Below are positions 22,375 through 33,755 of a DNA stretch of 64,000 nucleotides, piece by piece (the first letter of the stretch is position 1; every line of letters starts with the position of its first letter). The stretch comes from Paramarasmius palmivorus. Taxonomy: Eukaryota > Basidiomycota > Agaricomycetes > Agaricales > Marasmiaceae. The position numbers and the translations under genes were made by a program. The stretch lies in the NCBI GenBank assembly GCA_037176845.1, contig JAYKXP010000081.1:186001-250000 (forward strand). The letters are read 5' to 3'. Under the pieces are notes generated by a model, which had not been told where the DNA came from, ran no database searches, and worked only from the letters and a program-made list of their open reading frames with translations.

Positions 22375-24569
22375 TCAGTATTCGCCAGAATCGAGCCACA
22401 CGACATTCTTCTTGAGAACCCATCGAGGCTTCGGGGGACTACCAGACGGAAGCTTGACGCGCACGACAGACTGAAGGTCGAAACATTCGTCTGCCGGATC
22501 ATTGGGAGGTACGGCTTTCTACACGAGTTGATAAGTCTTAGGAATCCTCTGCGTCATAATCGAGACTTACTGTAACATAGACCGCAGTACTGATAGCATC
22601 TCCGTACTTGGAAGAGAAACGGTGAACCAGTGCGTAAGGGGATAAGTCATTTGGAGGCACATACCAACTCCCAACGACCTTGCAGGAAGAGATCGGGACG
22701 CAAAGCGGCAAAAAGAGAACCCGGAGGTGCATTGTATGACCCTCCTCCAAAGTAGGTGGACAGGAACTGGTATTGGGGGAGGTTCGTAATTGGTTGGTCA
22801 GTCATGCCTTCAGAGACGTTGAGCGCTATGACCTTGTAATGCGACACAGAGACCGACCTGAGCTTTCATGACCAGTGGTCGTAACAGGGTTGCGACCCGC
22901 CTTCAGAGCGAAGGTAGGCTTGACAATCAGTGCCTGGGAAGCGTCAGCACTATGGCCAAGCCAATACCATCCAGCGGGAATAGCGTCCTTGGGACGATAG
23001 ATAGCCTTTGGGTACTGGCTAGTGCTTGGAACCTTTTCAACGGGCACCCATCTAGTACCAATATACACATTAGCGTAAAACGGGATGAGAGCGGGACTTG
23101 ACTAACTTGCCAAGCAATGGCTTCAAGAGATTACGGACAGTGGTTTTGGTCGGCTCCGGAAGCATCTCGCTAACGGGAACAACTGAAGTGACTTCGATTA
23201 CACGCCAATGTTGCGACTGGTTTGTCGTGGCAATCCAGGCTCCGGTGTCCTGAATTTTAGTATAGTCCCCTCCCTGTGCGATCGATGAAGACAGTTCGAT
23301 ATTGACAAAGCAGTTTGCTTACATTTACGATATACTTCACGTTGACGGTACGGTTCTGTTTCGTAGTAAGTGTACTGCTCGTATTTCCTGAAACCAGTAA
23401 ACATGAAGCCGACTAGGTGAAAGGACGAGAGACTGACCATGTGCAGCTGACCCGCCACCGCCCCATCCATTCACAGCGCCTTCAAGCGAGACTTTGATAT
23501 CTTGCTTTACTTCAGATTCGTTTTCCTGTGAGAGTAACAATAAGTACGAACTGGGGCACTGACACTATAAGTTGAACCTACACTCCTGGAGAATGTGTCC
23601 ATACTATGTGCAGAGAGAACACCTCCAATCTGAACCTTGTCACGGAAAACCTGGCCAAACTCTTGGAACACATTGTAAAGCGCTTCACGCTTCTCGGGAG
23701 GTGTTGACTTGGCCAAAGCAGTGGTGATTGCGTTCGTAAAGTCAGGGCTAAGTTGAACATCGTTTGCGAAGCCAGAGCCGGGAATACTGAAGTCAATCCG
23801 GCCTTGCGGAAACATGTACCTTGACGACATGAAAATGGTCTTTTCGTTCTCAGTATTTTTGTAGCTTGAACTCTCCGAGTACTCTGCGCTCCCAGTTACA
23901 CTGTCGGGTTACTAGTCAGTATGTGAGCTCGCGCAGACGGCAGGCACTTACTAGGGCGTGGAAACCTTGACAGACACAGAGGTGTAGTTAGATTCCATGA
24001 GTGTCTGAGTGAATTCAGCTTCAACGGTGGTCGTGTCGATGGTGGCACGATTGTCGATGACAGGACGCAAGGTGCTAGGTCGTACAATCAGCTCTCGACT
24101 ACTGGGCTGTGGGCCATTGGGGGTCATAACAATTCCTTTCAGAAGATTGTTGTCGTCGATCTACCAGGTGGAGATGAGCCAGATAATTTACTGTGTTTGA
24201 ACATAATTTACCAGTTTGTTCCTCCTGGCCTGGTCTTTGTCCACGTCATTGAGCGTGTCGCCGTCTACTGACGAAGCCATCTTCTTGAATTTAGGCTTGG
24301 CCGCATTGGATGGTGCCTGTCATCTGTGAGTGAGGCAGCAGACTTCTGCACCATGAAGACATACCACGGGAGTGCTTGTGTCTTCGAAACGCTGAGCAGC
24401 CTCCGAAATGGCCGATTCAATCGACTGGACAGTAAATGGACCATCAGAGTCCATCAAATCGTCCACGTCGATGGACTAGATAAGTGTGTTAGTATAAGGT
24501 TGCGAAGGACAAGGGCGAGAAAGGGCATACCTGGGTAGAGGCGAGGTTCTGGAGTAAGGTTGAGCTCAT
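22375..24569 (-). CDS. MACPF-domain pore-forming protein, copy 1 (pleurotolysin B-type)
   Basis: Twelve exons: 24569-24531, 24475-24365, 24316-24212, 24160-23952, 23900-23582, 23525-23438, 23387-23323, 23273-23107, 23051-22858, 22807-22665, 22606-22571 and 22518-22375. All phases agree, giving 539 residues. The MACPF signature is seen as EFGQVFRDKVQIGG, an aromatic-Gly...Gly-Gly variant of the family motif, with a Gly-rich turn (GWGGGG) after it. A C-terminal beta-rich region includes YRPKDAIPAGWYWLGH. There is no signal peptide. In mushrooms such proteins insert into membranes after an aegerolysin partner binds lipid; that role is family knowledge plus the aegerolysin at 26394. Compared with copy 2 it has an extra first exon and a longer N-terminus. 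It reads as intact. Confidence 0.8.
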
Positions 24570-26393
24570 TGTGTCTCGAGGGGCTGAATTGAGGGTCTCG
24601 TCTTGAAATTGAGCGTTGTTATACCATTTTTCAGGTAGAAGGGAAGGGTGTCACAACGATCTAGAAGAAGATACTGAAAGAGATTTACGTGCAGCGTACC
24701 ATGCTCCAAGATCATGGGTTCTGGTGCGGATGTAGTTATTCTTCGCCACCGATACGGATCAGGAACGCAGAACCGCCCTTGAGATCTGTCAGTCTGCGCT
24801 CCGCACTTTCGCCCCATAATGGAAGAAGATTGCAGGAGTGAGGGATTTGATGGTAATTGCTGTGAACGTTTCTTCACATCCACATGCCTATTGGCCGCTC
24901 CAGGGTGGCTCAAGTGCGCTTCCGAGTAGAAGAGTAAGTGCCTTCAGTTGGCATGAGAATGATTGTTGTTTAACAAGTTGGGAAAAGTTATAGTAGGACT
25001 CACCCTCGAAACAAGGTTACCGTGCACCTGATAAGTGTTTGGTGACCAGTGGGTAGCTTGATTCATCCGAATATGAGCATATCACCCAAGGAGTCTCCGT
25101 AATGAGTACTTGGGCCCAGTAAGATCATCTGCGAGAACGAGAAACGTCGCGTCGGCGGAAGAACGTGAAGAACTCTGAAGAACTCTGAAGAAGCCAGCTT
25201 ATCACACACCTCTGTGACATTGTCACACTGGCGTCAGCGGCCATTGCCAAGTTGCTAGCTGCTACCACGATAACTGTGTACCATTCCTTCCTTTGCCACT
25301 CTATCTGAAAGATCTGAATATTCTCGAGATGAAGCCCCCAACTCAAGCCAACCTTATCGTCTGTTAGTTCTCCTTACCACTCATGGCTGTCAGACGCTCG
25401 GCACCCGAGCTGAACAAGTCATACTAGACCCGTAGCTCGATGGAAGGATCATAGGTGAAGTCAGAAGGAGCTTGATTTACTTTGGGGTCAGATGAAGGTG
25501 CGTAATATCTAGCACTTTACTCAAGAAAAACATCCCTGATCTCTTCAGCAACAGCTTAGTATCCCGACATGTCAAATTTTCGAAATTCAAAGCATGAATG
25601 TGGGATTACACTCCAGCTGTTCAAAAACCTTAATACAACGTAGTAACACAAACTGCAAGGAACGTGTAAAGTCGAGTATTATTGGGATCAGATCAAGCGG
25701 GGATGGGGACTAGAAGCTTTGACGACTACTCAGCCATTATCTTCTCCAACGCCTCAGAAGTCTCTTCATGACGGTGGCGCATGATCCTATAACCACCGTT
25801 GTACTCGATTCTGGAGCCGTTGATAGATGCTCATGGTCCTGCATACGTGCGATACGAGTCAGGGGCTCAGGAGCGCTTACCGGTTGCCTCAATATTGGTA
25901 CCGTTACAGACAATCTTTCTATTGCCATCATTCAAAACGCGTACACTGCTGAAGGGGATCAAATCTGTTACCCAACCCGATTTCGCTCCATAGCATCGAA
26001 GGTACCCTTTCTGCCTACCCCAAGCCTTGTTCGGGCCCTCACGTTCATAACTCTTGCTGTGAATGAGCCTGAACGAACGTCGGGAGGACTCGTGATACTT
26101 CTAACAGCTATCTGCTTCTTCTAGGGACTCGAACCCGAGTCTCGCCACTGTCAAAAGAATGCCGCTGTGGTACTTGTGTGGCGGAAAGCAGAGATGGTAA
26201 ATCATAAGGTCATTCATGTTCGGTTGGCGAACCACCGTCGAAGTCTCGCTCAGATATGGAGATTTCATCCAAAATTTCTTCAAGTCGGAATATCAGCTTG
26301 CAGTTACGGTAGAAAACGGTATAAAGGCTCGATTTTGGCCGAGTCATGGTCAACACACACTTGATCGAAAACTAGCTCTTCTGCTCTTCAATC
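24570..26393. other. divergent intergenic region of MACPF/aegerolysin pair 1
   Basis: About 1.8 kb between the divergent starts. It contains short open frames at 24566-24913 and 25737-26124 without recognisable content, and a small direct repeat of GAACTCTGAA near 25170. It probably acts as the shared promoter. Confidence 0.5.
26320..26326 (+). promoter_or_regulatory. TATA box of aegerolysin 1
   Basis: TATAAAG lies about 68 bp upstream of the ATG at 26394. Confidence 0.5.
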
Positions 26394-26862
26394 ATGGCCT
26401 ACGCTCAATGGGTTACCATTATCATTCACAACGTCGGCAACGGCAAATGCAAGATTAAAAACTTGGGCCTCAGCTGGGGCAAGCTCTATGCTGATGGTAA
26501 GGTTGCGTTGCCCCTCGCCTTGCAGTAATTCACCGTCGTCATCTCCAGGAAACAAGGACCAAGAACTCTCTACGAGCCAGTTCAACAACAAGGTCATCGG
26601 ACCCGACGAAAAGGTCCAGATCAACTCCTGTGGTCGTTCGGATGCGGCTTCTGGCACTGAAGGCTCTTTCGACCTCGTTGACCCCGACGACGGTGACCGT
26701 ACTATTCGTCACTTTTACTGGGATTGCCCATGGGGCAGCAAGTCCAACACTTGGACCGTTAGCGGCTCCAACTCCAAGTGGATGGTCGAGCACCAAGGTG
26801 CCAACTATTATGGTGGTGGCATCGGGACTGTGACCGTCGATGCCCTCAAGAAAGGTGCTTAA
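26394..26862 (+). CDS. aegerolysin family protein, copy 1
   Basis: Exons 26394-26496 and 26549-26862 join in phase 1 to give 138 residues, the usual aegerolysin length. Family features are AQWVTIIIHNVGNGKCKIKN at the start, a mid-protein Cys in INSCGRSDAA, the aromatic core RHFYWDCPWGS, and TWTVSGSNSKWMVEHQGAN near the C-terminus. Aegerolysins are beta-sandwich proteins without signal peptides that bind sphingolipid- or ceramide-phospholipid-rich membranes and often recruit a MACPF partner to form a pore. The divergent MACPF copy 1, 1.8 kb away, is the likely partner by context. Confidence 0.92.
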
Positions 26863-27227
26863 AGGGTAATTAGACATTTGTTCATATTCGAGTCGGATAG
26901 TTCTCTGATGCTGCGCCTTGTAGGGCTCGGATGGAAATTATCGAACGAATTATGTCCGTACATAGTGGTTTTTTGTACCTAACTGCCGTGTACATTTCTT
27001 ACAACAAATGGTGTACAATACTTTTGTTCTGCGTATGTACATTTCGTCAGTGCTTCCCTCGAGATCTAAACCTTAATCGACCACATGCGATGCGAGACCC
27101 CGAAAATGCATGTACAAGTCAGCGAACGCTTCTCTGGGTCCATATGACTCGTCAAAGTTCCGAACCGAGTATCTTTCTCTGAAAGCTATAAATCGACTCG
27201 CTCATCCCAACAGACTGATCATATTCC
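26863..27227. other. spacer between tandem aegerolysin genes
   Basis: 365 bp with no open frame of note. A TATA box for the second gene lies at its end. Confidence 0.6.
27187..27193 (+). promoter_or_regulatory. TATA box of aegerolysin 2
   Basis: TATAAAT lies about 35 bp upstream of the ATG at 27228. Confidence 0.5.
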
Positions 27228-27725
27228 ATGAATACTCTCAACGACAAAGACAAAGCATATGCCCACTGGGCAGCCTTCATCATCAGCAACGTCGGAGGCT
27301 TCCAAGGTAAATTGAAGATAGAGAATTTCTCCGTCACGTCAGGCAAGCTCCATCGTGAAGGCAAGTTCTTCTCCCCTTTATCTCTCCAACTATAATTGAA
27401 CAATGATCCATTAGGCGACAAAGACGATGAAGTCGACAAAGACAAGTACAATGGCAAAATCATCGGACCTGGGGAGAAGCTGGAGATTTACGCCTGCGGC
27501 AATGCGACCAAGCCCTCTGGAAGTAGCGGTAAATTCGACCTCGTCGACCCTGACGATGGCAACAAGACGGTTCGCAAATTTGTTTGGGATTGCCCATTGG
27601 AAGGGGCGACGAACACATGGTCTGTTAGTGGGTCAAGTGCGAGGTGGATGGTAGAGATCGTGGGTGGAAATATTGAGGGCGGTGCGTTGGGAAATATCAA
27701 TATCGACTGTTTGAAGAAGCCCTAA
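27228..27725 (+). CDS. aegerolysin family protein, copy 2 (diverged, GC-AG intron)
   Basis: Exons 27228-27360 and 27415-27725 give 147 residues. The intron sits at the same place and phase as in the other two copies, but its donor is GCAAGT, so it is a GC-AG intron. An N-terminal extension (MNTLNDKDK) precedes AHWAAFIISNVGG. The Cys in IYACGNATKPSG and the signature VRKFVWDCPLEG are recognisable but changed from the RHFYWDCPWGS of its neighbours. The C-terminal lipid-facing segment reads ARWMVEIVGGN. It follows copy 1 in tandem. Altered aromatic positions may mean altered lipid preference, which is inference. Confidence 0.87.
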
Positions 27726-28623
27726 ACACGGTTACACCAATGAAGGTAAGCCCCATTGTCCATCATGTTGCAAAGTTGTCTTTTAATTGACGTTCATCAC
27801 TGTCAGGTTCTGTGTTCTGTGTTTCGCGCATAACATTGTCGAGATTGAAGCATTGAATTGAAGCCCGTGTTGATAGTAGTATTGCGAACCTCCTGCCGCA
27901 TCAACTTGGTCATGATAGCGAAGGCTACGAAGTACTGAAATATACGTGAGTATCTAGGCTGAGGAAATAGCTATTGAGGTATACGATATCCAGAAGCTCT
28001 TTGAAGCATGTGCCTAGCAACACGAGACTCTTTCGCCGCCATCTCACTCCCAGAAATATTGAGTCGCCTGGTTCCAAGAATGTTGATGGTCAGACAGAAA
28101 AGATCGCAGAAGGTTTACGGGGTTCTTTGGAGAATCTTTGGAGCACGCTGCATGTGGTGAGCTGTAGTCCATCCAATCTATTTCTGGTTGCGACAACTCT
28201 GAAAGCATTGAACTCGGGAGCTTGAGAGAGATCCAGGTCTACAGCTATTGAGTGCAGTCACCGACTCGGAAATTCGTCTGTTATGATTCGGGTTGAAATT
28301 CAACAGCTTTGGAAAGTGTGACCTGTAGTGGGGATTTCAGTAGAGCAGAGTCGAGTTTTTGACTGTTAGTTGGCAGCAGGACAGAGATAGAACTTGAAGA
28401 TCATCGTGACAAGCAAGGTAACGTTGACAAGCAACCGTGACGCGGTTTCTCACTCTGGCGCTGCCTTCCTAGATTTCTCACGGTATGCTCTTCCCACCTT
28501 CTCGCGTTCCCGCTTGCTACTGTTCATTATGATGATTAGTATGTCTTCTGAAGCCCGCTCCACAAGATAATCAGGCTACCAGAAGAGACATAAATAACGT
28601 CAAAATGCGACTCTACACAACCC
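27726..28623. other. intergenic region
   Basis: About 900 bp with only one short plus-strand open frame near 27974-28225 and no recognisable content. Confidence 0.5.
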
Positions 28624-30072
28624 ATGACTCCCACACGAAATGCCCGCGTCTTATTTGCAGAAATTCCCGATGCTAATGGTATGTGATACATGAAAGCCTA
28701 TACCGTGCCGACCTAATCCATATTTCAAGCGTATCCCGAGCCTGGAAAAACAACTGTATACGATACAACCCAGACCATCGATCTGGAGAATGTGCCTCTG
28801 AACGGAGGTTTTCTAGTGAAAACTCTGTTGCTTTCTGTGGATCCGTACATGCGGCAGTGGATGGGTGTACGTATGTCCTATTCATTTTCGAAGTAATATC
28901 GCTAACTACTGGTGTATTCAGCCAGGTGGTTACCCAATTGGCCAGCCGTACGTGTCCCCGTAAACGATCTGTCCTCGCAACGCGCTCAACTTTGTCCGTA
29001 GACTGTTTGGCTTTGGTTTGGGGATTGTTATTCGCTCGGAAAGCCCAGAAGTAAAGCAAGGAGACCATGTCGAAGGCTCACTTTGTAGGTTCTGGCACCA
29101 CCTTTTCTAGTCACTCGCTCACATTCTCGCAGTATACCAGGAATACAACATCAAGCAGAGCTTGAAGGGGCCAGAACCAGTAGCAGATCTGACCGTGATT
29201 GAGAATAAAGAGAATCTTCCTTGGTCTGTATATCTTGGGCTCGCTGGAATGCCTGGCAAGACGGCATACTATGGATGGAGAGAATTCTCGTCTGCTAAGA
29301 AGGGAGAGGTTGTTTTTGTGAGTACCGGCGCAGGTTCGTATGTCCGTCAACTCTTAGAGTATCTCTATTAAACATTTTCCCAAGGCCCAGTCGGATCGTA
29401 AGCTCTTTCTACGTGTACTTTTGCCGGAACATACCCATCTTCATTCAGGCTCGTAATTCAACTAGCAAAACGCGATGGGCTCAAAGTCGTTGCGTGCGCA
29501 GGCTCCGAGGAGAAAGTGCGATTCATGAAGGCTCTCGGTACAGATGTTGCATTCAACTACAAGACGACGAAACCCAGCGAGGTTCTAGCGAAGGAAGGAC
29601 CTGTGGACATGTATGTCAAGCCGAAAACCTTGCCAGGCATGTGGCTCAATTACGCCCTTTAGCTATTGGGACCATGTCGGAGGTGACTTCCTAGATGCAG
29701 CTCTAGTGAATTCAAGCAGAAAGGCACGTATCATCAGCTGCGGCGCCATCTCAGGGTACAACTCTGGGAACTCAACACCCGTCAAGGTATGTCAACTTCC
29801 ATGTCCCTCTCTTACGGCTCATGAAGGACCGTCAACAGGCTTTGGGTCAGATTATTTATAAATCTATAACTATATATGGGCTTTATGTCTTCGAAAACGA
29901 CCACAAGTACAAGGATGAATTCTACAAAACAATCCCACATCTCATCTCTGAAGGGCAAATTCGATATACAGAGGAGCTCGAGAGCGGCTTGGAGAAAGTC
30001 GGGGAGGCAATTTTGAAGCAGCAGAAGGGTCAAAACAACGGGAAGATTGTTATCCATGTCGCAGATGAATGA
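28624..30072 (+). CDS. MDR-family NADPH-dependent reductase (LTD/PTGR-like)
   Basis: Nine exons: 28624-28678, 28730-28866, 28922-28947, 29002-29084, 29133-29333, 29385-29397, 29449-29610, 29663-29786 and 29839-30072, giving 344 residues. One exon is only 13 bp. It belongs to the zinc-free medium-chain dehydrogenase/reductase group that reduces alpha,beta-unsaturated carbonyls. Supporting motifs are SVDPYMRQWMG, the PIGQP turn, GLAGMPGKTAYYG, the dinucleotide-binding VSTGAGPVGSLVIQLAKRDG, and DHVGGDFLDAAL. No zinc ligands are seen. It lies between the two aegerolysin/MACPF units and ends 195 bp from the convergent MACPF copy 2. A direct role in that system is not implied by its family. Confidence 0.85.
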
Positions 30073-30266
30073 GTTCAGAAGTCGCATGTATGGTGGACTG
30101 TCCATGTAGCTAGGATCGGAATTCCTAGCTCATGAATCGCGCTCTGGATTGAAACGGATGCAGCTGTATTTACTCAGATACAACTATCGCAAGAAACATG
30201 ATTGTTACAGTACACATAATTGTCGGCTCTGCAGTTTGAACTAGTACTTTGAGTCGGCATCACTAC

Positions 30267-32298
30267 TTAGTATTCCCCAGAGTCGAAGAGGACGACGTTC
30301 TGCTTCAAGAGCCATCGGGGCTTTGGGGGATTATCGGAGCCGGGAAGCTTCACGCGTATCACGGGTTGTAAGTCGAAGACTTCATCACCCGGTTCAGAGT
30401 GAGAAGCAGGTCGCTGGACAACATTCAGCCCCAAAAACTTCAGGGATATTTAGCTGTACTTACCGTAATATAGATAGCAGTGGCGATAGATTCTCCGTGC
30501 TTTACAAACATGTTAGCTATTAGCCTACTAATAACTTCATGGGAAAACTTTATACTCACCGATTCCCAGCGACCTTCCGCGAACAAACCAGGCTGAAGAG
30601 CAGCCAACAAGGAACCAGGGGGAAGATTGTAGATAAAGTCTTCAAAGTACGTGGAAAGGAACGTATACTGAGGCAGATTCGGGAATGGTTGCGTTGTCAA
30701 ACCTGCAAATCACATTAAGAGATGCAAGACTTAGATGCATCTATACAAACTCTTACCTGATCCTCGATGTCCGTTGGTAGTGGTAGGGTTGCGACCAGCC
30801 AGCAATGGGAGCGTGGGTTTCACAATCAATGTCCTACTAGGATCAGCAGTATGGCCAAGCCAGTACCATCCAGACGGGATAGCGTCCTTGGGTCGGTAAA
30901 TTGCTTTTGGGAATTGGTCGGTATTAGGGACCCTCTCGACGTCTACCCATCTGTTTACTGACATGTTGAACACCGAGCTCAGTAGCAAGGTCATCAAGCT
31001 CACCTTCCGAGCAATGGTCTCATCAAGTCTTTGACAGTCTGTTTGATATCATTTGGAAGCATATCCGCGACCGAGACAACGGCGGAAACTTCAATATCCC
31101 GCCACCATTCTGGTTTGTCGGTGGATGCAATCCACTGTGCAATTTCTTGAATTTTTGTGTAGTCTCCTCCCTATTATGGTCAGGCTTTGTGGTGCGCTCG
31201 ACAAAACCAAAACCCCATACGTTAACGATATACTTGACGTTGAGCGTACGGCCTTCCTTTGTGACGACTTGAGCACCATGAGTTGACAATCAAAATTTGG
31301 GTGAGAATAAGGGTATCTTACTTGTGCCTTCTGTGTTGCCGTGTCCTGCACCAACACCACCTCCCCAGTCTTTGACAGCACCTTCTAGCCCTACTTTAAT
31401 ATCTTGCTTTACTTCAGTCTCGGATTCCTGCAACACCACTGAGTCAATGTTTATGTAGGAGGGAAAAGGACATACACTCCGTTTGAACACTTCCATAGTA
31501 TGGGCAGAGAGAACGCCGCCGATCTGGACCCTTGTGCGGAAGACGTGACCATACTCTGCGAAAGCCTTGTAAAGAGCCTCCCTTTTGTCTGTAGGTGTCT
31601 CCTTCGCAAGCGCATTGTTGATCACGGTCAGGAAGCCGGATGTCAGCTTCACCTCGTCATCAAAGCCGGAGCCTGGTGGAGAAAAGTCGATGCGACCTTG
31701 GCGGAAAAGATAGCGAGATGAGACGAAGATGGACTTCTCTGTTTCGGTATTCTTGTAGCTGGAGCTATTTGAATATTCCGCGGTAGCTGTAACACTAGAG
31801 TACAATTAGAGCTGGAAACCTTGTCTAGCCAATCAAAATACAAGCTTACTATGGCACAGAAATGTTCACAGAGACCGAGTTATAGTTCTTCTGCATGAGT
31901 GTCTCTGAAAATTCTGTCTCTACAGTAGTAGTGTCGATTGTGCCAACGGTGTTGACCGTCGCATTCAACGTTTCGGGTTCTTCGATCAACTGTCGACTAC
32001 TCGCCACAGGTCCATCGCTCGTCATAATCACCCCCTTCAAGAGGTTGTTGTCATTGATCTGATAATAAACCGATGTCATGCCCGGGATCCAGAGTCTTTG
32101 TCAGGGACCTACGAGCTTGGCTCTCTTGACGGGATCTCTAATAACATCGATGAGTGTTTCTCCCTGTTCCCGTGGAGTCGGAGTCTCCTGAATTGCTTTG
32201 AGTGAGAACGCGCACGTAGAAAGGTGAACTAGACGTACGGCGGGTACCAAAGCGCTGACTGAGTCTTCAAAACGTCGAGATTGGAGATCTTGCTGCAT
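30267..32298 (-). CDS. MACPF-domain pore-forming protein, copy 2
   Basis: Eleven exons: 32298-32239, 32187-32113, 32058-31850, 31794-31476, 31427-31322, 31267-31221, 31170-31004, 30950-30757, 30702-30560, 30499-30464 and 30413-30267, giving 500 residues. Exon sizes 209, 319, 167, 194, 143 and 36 are identical to copy 1, so the copies derive from one gene. The signature reads EYGHVFRTRVQIGG. One intron is shifted by 18 bp relative to copy 1 (exon pairs 106+47 against 88+65, both summing to 153). The N-terminus is about 40 residues shorter. No signal peptide is present. It is divergent from aegerolysin 3, repeating the layout of pair 1. Confidence 0.8.
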
Positions 32299-33254
32299 TG
32301 TGAATGAGTATGAGGGGGGAAGAATGAAGAACGAGATGGCAGATATCGACTAGTATTTAAACCCTTGAAAGACGTATCGTAATCATCTGCAAGTGCTTTA
32401 TGACCCATTCGCATGAGGATGGAGTCAACGGCCTCTGAACCGAAATTAGAACCCCATCTTTTCAGAATTGTCGGAAGGCGAACTTCCAGGAATACCAGCG
32501 ACGATATGCGGCGTAAATGGCACTAAAATCGAGGACACCTGATTTGCTGTCCTGTCAGGATTACTTCATAGAGCACAGAATAAAGCGAAATAATTTAACT
32601 TACAATAGAATTTTTTGAACGTTCATTGCTTCCAAGCTCCCATCGATGAATCGAAAACCGACAACTTTCGATTTTTACTCTGACAGTGGCGACTGTCGAA
32701 AGATTCTCGGTTCGCTAAGTTTGTGGAACATCTGCCAGCACCGATCAAGGGTCTTCCTTTGCGCCCACCCTGGATGGGTTGAACGCTATGAGACTCTTTG
32801 AACCGGAATGAAAAACTCCAGACGCGGATGTAGACACCAAGACCAACTCGGCCACCGACATGACCGAGTGTGCAAGTGCTGCGCCACGTCCCATTGTGCA
32901 CGTAATAACAACCCTTGTCAGTGAACCTTTGATAACATGGTCGGCAAAATGACTGCTCCTACTCACAAAAAGAGTGAAGTAGATGAACAAAGTATTCTGT
33001 TCGCTTTTCCAAAGTTTCCATCCGACTCCTCGAGGTGGAGAGAGGTATATTCCGATGTCAACGGGTGGCACGCCTCTTTTCGGAAGTTGAGCACCAGCCA
33101 CCAAGACGTACGCGACGTGTTGGACAGGCCAGAAGCGTGGCATGACGAGGTTGAGTATGTACTGACACCGTGACTTCGTTCAAGGGTATTTAAAGGGATT
33201 GTAGCGTGCTTTAACAGCAACCAAAGCCAAACTCTCAAAGACTTACTCAAAGAT
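32299..33254. other. divergent intergenic region of MACPF/aegerolysin pair 2
   Basis: 956 bp between divergent starts. Open frames on both strands at about 32620-33170 carry nothing recognisable. TATA-like sites face both ways: TTTAAATA near 32357 on the minus strand and TATTTAAA at 33187-33194 on the plus strand. Confidence 0.5.
33187..33194 (+). promoter_or_regulatory. TATA-like site of aegerolysin 3
   Basis: TATTTAAA lies about 60 bp upstream of the ATG at 33255. Confidence 0.45.
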
Positions 33255-33755
33255 ATGGATCCCACCACCGTTCCCAAAGAACCTCATGCTTATGCACAAT
33301 GGGTCATCATCATAATCCACAACGTCGGGAGCGGCAATGTCAAGCTCAAAAACTTGGACCCCTCTTGGGGAAAGCTTCACGCTGACGGTAAGTCGACGAT
33401 GCCATTAGTGAGAAGAGACTGCTCACCGATGTTAAAAATAGGGGACAAGGACAAGGAGGTCAGCAAAGATGTGTACGAAGGTCATATTATCGGGCCCGAC
33501 CAGAAGCTCCAGCTCAACGCGTGTGGGAGAGCCGACAGTCCCTCCGGAACAACTGGAGACTTCGACCTGTGCGATGCTGATGAAGGCGACAGAGTTATTC
33601 GTCATTTCTACTGGGATTGTCCATGGGGTAGTAAGAGGAACACCTGGACCGTCAGCGGCTCCAACAGCAAGTGGATGGTTGAACACCAAGGAGCCAATCT
33701 GGATAGCGGTGCCCTCGGTACCATCACTGTTAACCTTATGAAGAGCGGAAACTGA
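33255..33755 (+). CDS. aegerolysin family protein, copy 3
   Basis: Exons 33255-33387 and 33442-33755 join in phase 1 to give 148 residues. It has the canonical signature RHFYWDCPWGS, the Cys in LNACGRADSPSG and KWMVEHQGANLDSGALGTI, and is closer to copy 1 than to copy 2 in these motifs. An N-terminal extension (MDPTTVPKEPH) precedes AYAQWVIIIIHNVG. The intron is a normal GT-AG at the conserved position. It is divergent from MACPF copy 2, its likely partner by context. Confidence 0.92.
   Translation: MDPTTVPKEPHAYAQWVIIIIHNVGSGNVKLKNLDPSWGKLHADGKSTMPLVRRDCSPMLKIGDKDKEVSKDVYEGHIIGPDQKLQLNACGRADSPSGTTGDFDLCDADEGDRVIRHFYWDCPWGSKRNTWTVSGSNSKWMVEHQGANLDSGALGTITVNLMKSGN

Noticed and set aside
25737..26124. 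Overlapping open frames between MACPF copy 1 and aegerolysin 1
   Set aside because: No motif and no consistent splice structure. More likely promoter sequence.
26115..26160. A tRNA T-arm-like stretch on the minus strand (GGGTTCGAGTCCC)
   Set aside because: No matching acceptor stem, D-arm or anticodon arm at the required distances.
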